The notes below the pieces were generated by a model. The model did no database searches. It saw only the letters and a list, made by a program, of their open reading frames with translations, and was not told the DNA's origin. A DNA stretch of 19,110 bases from Chloroflexota bacterium (GTDB lineage: Bacteria > Chloroflexota > Ktedonobacteria > Ktedonobacterales > Ktedonobacteraceae): positions 1 to 19,110 of the forward strand of contig CADDYT010000127.1 in NCBI GenBank assembly GCA_902810755.1, in the 5' to 3' direction. The first letter of the stretch is position 1; every line of letters begins with the position of its first letter. The position numbers and the translations under genes were made by a program. This document shows, in pieces, positions 7,528-13,854 of this stretch.

Positions 7528-10500
7528 TCACCAGACGCCGTCGATAGTGCCGGTACCGGCGGGCGGCGGGAAGGCGAAGCTGTAGTCGGCGGGGCAGTAG
7601 GGAGCGGGTACTGGCCCCTGGGCAGTTGTCCCGCCGGTGATGGGAGCAGGCGTACTGCGGGTGGTGGGCGTTGCTGTGCCAGCCGGGGTGGAATTGAGTG
7701 ACGGGAAGGTGGGAACGGTGCCGGGCAGGAACCAGTCAGTTGTTTTGACGCCATTGGGGTAGGTGACGGTGGCGCGCACCAGACCACCGGGGTTAGCGAA
7801 GTCGCGGATGGGGTGGCCCTGCTCGGCCAGCAGCATGCTATCGTGCCAGATGGGGGCCGCGCCCTGCACGCCGGTGACATCGATCATCGGCGAATTATCG
7901 TCATTGCCCACCCAGACGCCCATCACATAATCCGTCGTGTAGCCAACCGTCCAGTTATCGCGGAAATCCTGTGTGGTGCCGGTTTTGGCCGCTGCCGGGC
8001 GCACCACGCCGCGATTGCCCGCGTAGCACGCTTGCTGGGAGTTCGTGTAGAGTTGCAGCACGTTGCAATCGAAAAATTCGGGGATGCGGTCGGTGTTGTC
8101 GCTCAACACGCTGGTCATCAGATAGGCAAGCTGCGGGCTGATAACCTGCTTACCTGCCGCGCGTTCATGCTGGTACAGCACCTTGCCCGTGCTGGCGAAG
8201 ACAACCCTGTTGATGGCATAGTAGCCGACGCGCACGCCGCCGTTGGCAAAGACGCCCATAGCCGAGGTCTGGTCGATCAGGCGAATGCCCAGCCCACCCA
8301 GCACCAGCGAGTAGCCGGGCGTTCCCTCGTAGCTGGTAATGCCCATGTTGTAGGCCGTCTGCATGGCCGCGCCGATGCCCACGTGTTCAAGCACTTTGAC
8401 GGCGGGAACGTTGAGCGAGTTTTGCAGCGCGCAGCGCAGCGTCATCTGCCCGTGAAAATGCAAATCGTAGTTGCCCGGGGTGAAGTTCGGCTGGCCACAG
8501 CACATGGGGATGCTTACCGGCGCGTCATCGATGGCCTGCGCGGGTGAGGCGCCCTGCGCAAAGGCGGTCACGTAGACGTAGGGCTTGAAAGACGAGCCGG
8601 GCTGGCGATAGCCCTGCGTCGCCACGTCGAATTGCCCGTCGATGGCGTTATCGTTGTAGTCGATACTGCCGAGCAGGGAGATAATCGCGCCCGTGTGGTA
8701 ATCGATCAGCACCTCCGCGGCGTTGGTGACGTTGTGGGCGGCGCGCAGTTCGGCCACGTGCTGCTGCGCGATCTTCTGAATTTTATCCTGCAAGGCCACA
8801 TCCAGCGTCGTATAGACCTGCATGCCGGAGCGCGACAACTGCTGCTTGCTCAGGTGCGTGATCTGTTCAAGCTGCTGCAAGGCAAAATTGAAGAAATGCG
8901 GCGCGCGGTCCACAATGGCCGCGCCTGGCCTGAAGAAATGCGCGCTCTGCTCCTCCTTGATGGCATCCAGCGCCTGCACGCGCGTGATGTAACGCCCGGC
9001 AATCATAGCTTCCAGCACGGTGTTAAAGCGGTTGAAGGCGGCCTGCGGGTGCAGCAAGGGATCATAAAGCGCGGGCGAGACGGGGATGCCCGCCAGCATG
9101 GCGGACTGTGCCAGGTCAAGCTGCGCCGAGGCAGGCTTGCCGGGCTTATCTTGCAGCCCGAAATAGACCTGCGCGGCAGCATCGATGCCATAGGCCTGCT
9201 CGCCATAGTAGATGCTATTCAGATACATGGTCAGGATGTCGCTTTTGGAATAGCTCCGGTTCACATCCGTCGTCAGCGCGATCTCTTGCAGCTTGCGTTT
9301 CAGCGTCACCTCGTTGCCTACGACCAGATTTTTAATCAATTGCTGCGTGATCGTGCTGCCGCCTTCCACCACGCGCCCGCTGCGTACATCGTCAAGGGCA
9401 GAGCGCAGGATGCGCAGAGGGTCGATGCCCTCGTTTGTCCAGAAATTTTTGTCTTCTGTGGCGACCGTTGCCTGGGCCAGCGCGGGCGCGATCTGGTCGA
9501 ATGTTACCGCCGTGTGCAGCCCCTGATCAGCCAGTTGCCCGATCAAGACGCCCTTGCTATCGTACATCTTGAGATTGTCGAGCGGCAACAGGTCTTGCAG
9601 CGTCAAAACCTGCCTGCCATACTGCCGCTGCGTCTGCTGGTAAAAGCTATAGGCGGCAGACAATCCCGCGCCGACCAGCGAGGAGAGGAGAATGAAGAGG
9701 AAAACCAGCGTGCTGATGGTGGAGAGCCAGAACCGCCCTCGCCTGCGCCTTTCGGCGGCGCGGGCCAGGCGTAACTGTTTGCGCGCGTAGTGGCGCAGCA
9801 TCTTGCGCCGCCGCCAGTGTTTACGCGCCGCCGTCCGCGGCTCTGCCGGAACAGTGATAGGCGGGGGATACGCACCGACCGGCGTGGCCGGGCGCGTCGG
9901 CGTTTTCGGCATCAACGGCGGCATTGGCGGTGGGGGCTTCGGCAAGACTGCTACACGAGTTCGCTGCTGGCCACCCCTGGCCCCACGTTGCGCGTTTGTC
10001 TCGCGCTCATTCCTACCCGTCTCCACCATCAGTGAGGGCTTACTCGCTTCCCCACGCGCTGCATGAGCTGACGCTTCGGCCAGAAACTGTTCCTCCCGCT
10101 CGCCCCTGTCTGTCTCTAATGCTCCGCCCGTCTTCTCGCGTTTGCCGCCACCCATCCCCGGTGACCCCGTCTGTTCCTCATGTCCGTGACCGGTCTCTAC
10201 CGGCGTCTCTTCAGCCGCTAAGGGAGCAGCAACAGTAATCTTTTCTTCTGCTATCACAGGTGTCGGCGGTTCATGGCCGTCATCAGCCATCTCGGGTGCG
10301 GGAGCATCCCCGGCTCTGCAGACGCGGGTGCGCGTGGGAAGGCTTTTAGCGGGTGCAGCACGTGATGGGCGCGGGACGATGCGCGCGTGGCGCATATGGC
10401 GGCGCGAGATATAGAGCAGCGCGCGCTGCTGCCGGGGCGTGAGCAGAATCGCTATCTCCGCTGTCGCCGCCGGTGGCTGCGTTGTTTTCTCTGCTGGCTC

Positions 10501-10563
10501 CTGCACCGCCGATTGCTCCTTATCATGAGGCATAGCGATGGGATGCTCTGCATTTGCCGTCAT
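7528..10563 (-). CDS. Class A penicillin-binding protein (PBP1A-type) with a long N-terminal tail
   Basis: This 1011-residue bifunctional transglycosylase-transpeptidase is larger than usual for the class because of a 270-residue cytoplasmic tail rich in Pro, Arg, Glu and Gly, probably disordered and strongly basic next to the membrane. The anchor spans about 278-303. The GT51 domain (about 315-530) has catalytic E370 in TEDKNFWTNEG, GGSTITQQ (401-408) and KRKLQE (422-427). The transpeptidase domain (about 615-895) has S657-S-F-K660, S716-L-N718 and K860-T-G862. A Thr/Pro/Ser-rich C-terminal tail (950-1011) follows. Four extracytoplasmic cysteines (C688, C689, C833, C846) are shared with the neighbouring paralogue. 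The start is ATG 10563 with AGAGGAA upstream. The tail may bind cytoplasmic division or elongation partners; that is inference. Confidence 0.95.
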   Translation of the reverse strand: MTANAEHPIAMPHDKEQSAVQEPAEKTTQPPAATAEIAILLTPRQQRALLYISRRHMRHARIVPRPSRAAPAKSLPTRTRVCRAGDAPAPEMADDGHEPPTPVIAEEKITVAAPLAAEETPVETGHGHEEQTGSPGMGGGKREKTGGALETDRGEREEQFLAEASAHAARGEASKPSLMVETGRNERETNAQRGARGGQQRTRVAVLPKPPPPMPPLMPKTPTRPATPVGAYPPPITVPAEPRTAARKHWRRRKMLRHYARKQLRLARAAERRRRGRFWLSTISTLVFLFILLSSLVGAGLSAAYSFYQQTQRQYGRQVLTLQDLLPLDNLKMYDSKGVLIGQLADQGLHTAVTFDQIAPALAQATVATEDKNFWTNEGIDPLRILRSALDDVRSGRVVEGGSTITQQLIKNLVVGNEVTLKRKLQEIALTTDVNRSYSKSDILTMYLNSIYYGEQAYGIDAAAQVYFGLQDKPGKPASAQLDLAQSAMLAGIPVSPALYDPLLHPQAAFNRFNTVLEAMIAGRYITRVQALDAIKEEQSAHFFRPGAAIVDRAPHFFNFALQQLEQITHLSKQQLSRSGMQVYTTLDVALQDKIQKIAQQHVAELRAAHNVTNAAEVLIDYHTGAIISLLGSIDYNDNAIDGQFDVATQGYRQPGSSFKPYVYVTAFAQGASPAQAIDDAPVSIPMCCGQPNFTPGNYDLHFHGQMTLRCALQNSLNVPAVKVLEHVGIGAAMQTAYNMGITSYEGTPGYSLVLGGLGIRLIDQTSAMGVFANGGVRVGYYAINRVVFASTGKVLYQHERAAGKQVISPQLAYLMTSVLSDNTDRIPEFFDCNVLQLYTNSQQACYAGNRGVVRPAAAKTGTTQDFRDNWTVGYTTDYVMGVWVGNDDNSPMIDVTGVQGAAPIWHDSMLLAEQGHPIRDFANPGGLVRATVTYPNGVKTTDWFLPGTVPTFPSLNSTPAGTATPTTRSTPAPITGGTTAQGPVPAPYCPADYSFAFPPPAGTGTIDGVW

Positions 10564-10675
10564 ACGCCTGTTCCTCTGAATGTTCCCTGTCTGCTTAAAG
10601 ATACCATATGTGCCTGTGATTCTACAACAGAAAGTATCGATCCTCTGTCATATCATGAAAAAGTGGTCGGAACCT

Positions 10676-10702
10676 GTCATGCTGAGCGGCAGCGAAGCAT
10701 CC
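10676..10702. repeat. Possible interspersed repeat of the TGTCATGCTGAGC type
   Basis: The intergenic string TGTCATGCTGAGCGG, continuing with CAGCGAAGCATC, resembles a short dispersed intergenic repeat often seen in bacterial genomes (TGTCAT-CTGAGCG-AGCGAAG-ATC). Only one copy is in the window, so its repeat nature rests on memory of such elements. It lies between the HTH regulator and the large PBP. Confidence 0.4.
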
Positions 10703-10751
10703 GGGGCCGCCCACTGCCCGCTCGCTCCAGGCCGGTGAACCGCGCTGTAAT

Positions 10752-10787
10752 GTCTCTACGATTCCCCTGATCCTCTGCTATAGAGAC
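10752..10787. repeat. Inverted repeat after the HTH regulator gene
   Basis: Perfect 7-bp arms GTCTCTA (10752-10758) and TAGAGAC (10781-10787) enclose 22 bp. It lies just past the stop of the minus-strand regulator at 10809. No T-run follows on that strand, so it is at most a weak terminator. Confidence 0.3.
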
Positions 10788-10808
10788 GTTGGACAGAAGA
10801 ATTTATTC

Positions 10809-11474
10809 TCAGTGGGTGTTCGGCGAAATTGAGGACGGCTGAATCTGGGACTGGGCGGACTCGATGAGGGCGGGCAGGATTTCGTTGGTGAGGGCCTGAA
10901 TCTGGCGCAGGCTGTCGGCCCAGGGGATGTCCTGGTGGTCGCGGGGGCCGCGCAACTCGACGATCTGCAGGACGCTATCATCAACGATGCTGTGGAAGTA
11001 GAGGAAAGCGCGCACGGCGTCGGCGACGGGAACGTGGGAGCGGCAGGTAATCGCGCCGTATTCGCTGCCCAGGGCGATGGCCTCGCGGCGCAGTTCCTCG
11101 CTGACAGCGCCATCGGAGACGGCGCGCAGGAGCAGTTCGAGGACGCGGCGGCCCAGCTTGCGGTAGGCTTCGCGGGCGTACTCGTCGAAGTGCTGGTACC
11201 AGGGCAGGTTGTTGAGCGTGCCATCGGTGAAGGCGAAACGAACGCGGCCCAGCACGCTCTGCACGAGCAACTGCGCGGCAGGATGCGGTCTCCATTCGGT
11301 CTCCTGGCGCAGGCGTGCCTCGATATCCGCGCGGCGGAAGCGGCGATGGCCGCCATTGGTGCGGCGCGAGGGTAATTCGTTGCGGTCTGCCCACAGGCGC
11401 ACGGTCGCCGGGTGCATGCCCAGCATCTCCGCCGCCTCGCGCAGGCTCAACCATTCTTCTCCTGATTGCGACAC
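10809..11474 (-). CDS. MerR/excisionase-type HTH transcriptional regulator
   Basis: A 221-residue protein with an N-terminal winged HTH of the MerR/HTH_17 kind: WLSLREAAEMLGMHPATVRL (8-27) followed by the wing RRTNGGHRRFRRADIEA (37-53). The remaining ~160 residues are helical; the part at about 100-170 (LGRRVLELLLRAVSDG to VADAVRAFLYFHSIV) resembles RsbRD-like N-terminal sensor domains, a tentative call. No metal-binding cysteines typical of metal-responsive MerR proteins are seen. The start is GTG 11474, with AAGGAG 8 nt before it. Two inverted repeats upstream (11512-11558) are candidate operators. It lies next to, but outside, the complex I operon, so its target cannot be inferred. It might instead be a sporulation or sigma-pathway regulator. 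Confidence 0.8.
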   Translation of the reverse strand: MSQSGEEWLSLREAAEMLGMHPATVRLWADRNELPSRRTNGGHRRFRRADIEARLRQETEWRPHPAAQLLVQSVLGRVRFAFTDGTLNNLPWYQHFDEYAREAYRKLGRRVLELLLRAVSDGAVSEELRREAIALGSEYGAITCRSHVPVADAVRAFLYFHSIVDDSVLQIVELRGPRDHQDIPWADSLRQIQALTNEILPALIESAQSQIQPSSISPNTH

Positions 11475-11511
11475 TGGCCCCGCTCCTTCTCAAGACATAC
11501 TGTACAGAATA

Positions 11512-11558
11512 GCACATACCACAGCTTGCGTATGTGCATTCCATAGCTCATTCTATGG
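11512..11558 (-). promoter_or_regulatory. Two adjacent dyads upstream of the HTH regulator
   Basis: GCACATAC (11512-11519) pairs with GTATGTGC (11530-11537) across a 10-bp spacer, and CCATAG (11541-11546) pairs with CTATGG (11553-11558) across 6 bp. A palindromic CTGTACAG also lies nearby at about 11500-11507. All are within 85 bp upstream of the GTG start, consistent with operators for autoregulation. No clear -35/-10 pair was found, so the promoter itself is not called. Confidence 0.4.
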
Positions 11559-11622
11559 GATTTCTCAGGACGTGTCAAGCGGAGAAACGGCGGGGTGAAA
11601 AACAGCGGCTAGAAGCTTCTCA

Positions 11623-11745
11623 GGCCACCCCTTGCGGGTGGCCCCAGAGGCGTTAATTAAGGCCGCCGCAGGCCACCCGCCAGGGGTGGCCTGCGTCGCG
11701 CGCGCACGGCCTTCCGGTAACGCCTATGGGTTCTGTCCCTACCGG
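11623..11745. repeat. Cluster of nested inverted repeats between the nuo operon and the HTH regulator
   Basis: A hairpin GGCCACCC-CTTGC-GGGTGGCC (11623-11643) is followed by a nested structure. Outer arms are AGGCGTT/AACGCCT (11648-11654, 11719-11725). Middle arms are AAGGCCG/CGGCCTT (11659-11665, 11707-11713). An inner 12-bp stem is CGCAGGCCACCC/GGGTGGCCTGCG (11667-11678, 11684-11695). CCGGTA/TACCGG (11714-11719, 11740-11745) partly competes with the outer arms. The GGCCACCC and CTTGC core matches the other repeats at 13716 and 19020. This looks like a REP/MITE-derived element; a structured RNA is an alternative. Confidence 0.7.
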
Positions 11746-11840
11746 TTCCCCCCGAAGGACGCAGACCCGCTCTTTTCTGTATCATAGCAAGGCTGCTTGA
11801 CGGCGAGCGGGCGAGGGAAGAAACGATACGACGGGCGAAA
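11746..11840. other. Non-coding remainder of the nuo-regulator gap
   Basis: With the neighbouring repeats and palindrome, this completes the 416-bp gap (11475-11890) between the regulator start and the nuoN stop. No gene, promoter with both boxes, or RNA gene could be recognised in it. Confidence 0.4.
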
Positions 11841-11882
11841 GTCAGGGAAAGGGGGATGCGCGCGCATCCCCCTTTCCCTGAC
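11841..11882 (-). terminator. 42-bp perfect palindrome ending the nuo operon
   Basis: Two perfect 21-bp arms meet without a spacer (left arm begins GTCAGGGAAAGGGGGATGCG; right arm 11862-11882 is its exact complement). It lies 8 nt past the nuoN stop. On the minus strand the hairpin is followed by TTTCGCCC, only a short T-run, so it may work as a terminator or mainly as a 3'-end stabiliser of the operon mRNA. Confidence 0.75.
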
Positions 11883-11890
11883 CCACTACA

Positions 11891-13648
11891 CTATCTCAAC
11901 AAAAACATCATCTGCGCCGCATACTGCGCAATATTGACCAGCCAGAAGGGGAGGATGGTACCCATAGCGATGGTGCCGAGGGCGCTGAAGCCAAGCGAGA
12001 GCCAGGTGGGCCAGGCAATCGTCCACTTCTCCACCTCTTTTTCGCTGGCGACGACCGTTCTGGACGCGTTGACCGTTGTCGCTTTCACGGCCACTGCGGT
12101 GCCGCCTTTGGCGAGCGCGCCAGTTCCTGTGCCAGGCAGTTTCCTGGAGCCACGTTCGTGTAGAGTAGGGGTACCCCTTGCGGGTACCCTGGAGGGGGTG
12201 GGCGCAAGGGGGCCGCTGTTGGCGGTAGCGAGGGCCGGTTGTGCTTGAGGAGCGGGAGCGGGAGCTTCACGCTGCATGAACATGGCGGCGATGACTTTCA
12301 GGTAGTAGTACATACCCAGAACGCTGGCGAGGACGCCGATGATGAGCAGTTCGGGATGGCCGCTTTGCAGCGCGACGAGGAACAGGTAGTATTTGGCGGC
12401 GAACCCGGCCATCGGCGGGAAACCGGCCAGCGAGAACAGGAAGAAGGCGAGCAGGCCCGCCAGCAGCGGCTGCCGGTACCAGAGGCCGCGCATCTCTTCC
12501 AGATTGTTGGCCTGTGGATTGGCCGCTTCCAGCACGGAGGAGACGCCGAAAGCCCCCAGGTTCAGGAAGGTATAGCAGAGCAGGTAGAAAAGGATGGCGG
12601 CGATGCCGATGGTGCCGCCGGCGACGATGCCGATGAGCAGGTAGCCGGCATGGGCGATGCTCGAATAGGCCAGCAGCCGTTTGAGATTGGTCTGTACCAG
12701 TGCCAGTATGTTGCCGCCGACGATGGTCAGGATGGTAATGGCCCAGATGACCGGCATCCACGATGGCTGCAACGGCTGGAAGAGGACATCGAAGACGCGC
12801 GCGAAGGCGATCAGCGCGGCGGCTTTGGTGCCGACAGACATGAAGGCCGTGACGGGCGCGGGCGCGCCGGCGTAGACATCCGGCGTCCACGCCTGGAACG
12901 GGATGGCCGAGACCTTGAAGGCAAAGCCGACGGTCAGCAGGCCGATACCAATGAGCAGCAGCGTCGGGAAGTGAAAAACGGGACTTTTGATATTTGAGAA
13001 GGTCCCTAAAAATGCCGCGATGCCGGAAAAGGTCGTGCTGCCCGTTGCGCCGTAGGTCATAGCAATGCCGTAGAGCAGGAAGGCGGAGGCAAAGGAGCTG
13101 AGCAGGAAATATTTCATGCCCGCCTCTTGCGAACTTCTGCGCCGGGCCAGGTAGCCACTGAGAATGTAGAGAGCCAGCGAGAGCATTTCCAGCCCCAGGA
13201 AGACGACCAGAAAGCTGGTGGCAGCCGCGAGCAGCATCATGCCGACGGTAGCGAGCAGCCAGAGGGCGTAGTATTCGCCCTGATGCGTGACGTTCAGCCG
13301 CCAGAGGAAGCCGGGCGAGAGCAGCACGCCCAGCGCGCTCGCGCTCAGGATGATGATGTAGGCGTAAAGAGAGCCGGCATCGGAGCCGACCATGCCGTTG
13401 AAGGCGCTGCGCCCATCGCCCGTAACAAAGAGTACGATGGTTGCGGCGAAGGCGCCGACAAGGCCGAGCAGGGCCAGCGCGGGCAGCGGCAGAAAACGGC
13501 CCAGCCCCGGCGCGTTACCATCCGCGTCTGGCCCGGCGGCTGGCAATAGCAGGTCGACGAGCATGATGAGCAGCGCCATGCCTGCCAGCACCAGCTCTGG
13601 CACAATGCGCACCCAGTCTGCCGCGCTCACTGTAAACGTAAACGTCAT
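11891..13648 (-). CDS. nuoN: NADH-quinone oxidoreductase subunit N (complex I)
   Basis: A 585-residue antiporter-like membrane subunit of proton-pumping NADH:quinone oxidoreductase. About 14 transmembrane segments are visible. Conserved features: E154 in LGLEMLSLALY (TM5), K245 in GFAFKVSAIPFQAWTPDVY, and K419 in GFAAKYYLF (TM12 region). It is longer than the usual ~480-500 residues because of an extra hydrophilic Ala/Pro/Thr-rich stretch, about residues 460-540, between the helix ending YYYLKVIAAMFM and the last hydrophobic region. Part of that insert (about 485-506) is encoded by half of a mobile-type inverted repeat. The start is ATG 13648, with AAGGA 8 nt before it. It is the last gene of the operon and is separated from nuoM by 206 bp holding a full copy of the repeat. 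Confidence 0.96.
   Translation of the reverse strand: MTFTFTVSAADWVRIVPELVLAGMALLIMLVDLLLPAAGPDADGNAPGLGRFLPLPALALLGLVGAFAATIVLFVTGDGRSAFNGMVGSDAGSLYAYIIILSASALGVLLSPGFLWRLNVTHQGEYYALWLLATVGMMLLAAATSFLVVFLGLEMLSLALYILSGYLARRRSSQEAGMKYFLLSSFASAFLLYGIAMTYGATGSTTFSGIAAFLGTFSNIKSPVFHFPTLLLIGIGLLTVGFAFKVSAIPFQAWTPDVYAGAPAPVTAFMSVGTKAAALIAFARVFDVLFQPLQPSWMPVIWAITILTIVGGNILALVQTNLKRLLAYSSIAHAGYLLIGIVAGGTIGIAAILFYLLCYTFLNLGAFGVSSVLEAANPQANNLEEMRGLWYRQPLLAGLLAFFLFSLAGFPPMAGFAAKYYLFLVALQSGHPELLIIGVLASVLGMYYYLKVIAAMFMQREAPAPAPQAQPALATANSGPLAPTPSRVPARGTPTLHERGSRKLPGTGTGALAKGGTAVAVKATTVNASRTVVASEKEVEKWTIAWPTWLSLGFSALGTIAMGTILPFWLVNIAQYAAQMMFLLR
12130..12192. repeat. Half copy of the nuo-region inverted repeat inside nuoN
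   Basis: TGCCAGGC (12130-12137), then ACGTTCGTGTAGAGTAGGGG and a hairpin GGGTACC/GGTACCC joined by CCTTGCG, ending CCTGG at 12192. This aligns with the core and right arm of the full element at 13716-13815 (TTGCCAGGC ... CGTTCGTATATAGTAGGGG, CCTTGCGG, CCTGG). The left arm is not recognisable here. The segment is read in frame as part of the NuoN linker. Confidence 0.75.
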
Positions 13649-13715
13649 AGAATTGTTCCTTATGTATCAATCACTGAAACCTGAGTCACCTGCACCCCGG
13701 CCAGTCGGCCCGTTC

Positions 13716-13815
13716 CCAGGCCACCCGCAAGGGTCGCCCTACTATATACGTTGCCAGGCGCGGCTCTGCGAACCGCGTTCGTATATAGTAGGGGCGACCC
13801 TTGCGGTCGCCCTGG
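13716..13815. repeat. 100-bp MITE-like inverted-repeat element between nuoM and nuoN
   Basis: Left arm 13716-13750 (CCAGGCCACCCGCAAGGGTC ... ACTATATACG) and right arm 13780-13815 (CGTATATAGTAGGGGCGACC ... CCCTGG) are near-perfect reverse complements over 35 bp, with few mismatches. They flank a 29-bp core containing GCGG/CCGC. Each arm is itself a small hairpin around CTTGC. It contains no gene and looks like a non-autonomous mobile or REP-type element inserted in the operon. Confidence 0.85.
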
Positions 13816-13854
13816 GGCAGGTCGTCTCCCTGGGGTGAGACGGTGTAGTTATTA

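Noticed and set aside
8632..9774. 380-codon plus-strand open frame opposite the large PBP
   Set aside because: It is antisense to a clear transglycosylase-transpeptidase gene with no recognisable domain and no ribosome binding site; other long plus-strand frames at 1042, 5074, 7813 and 14428 were rejected for the same reason.
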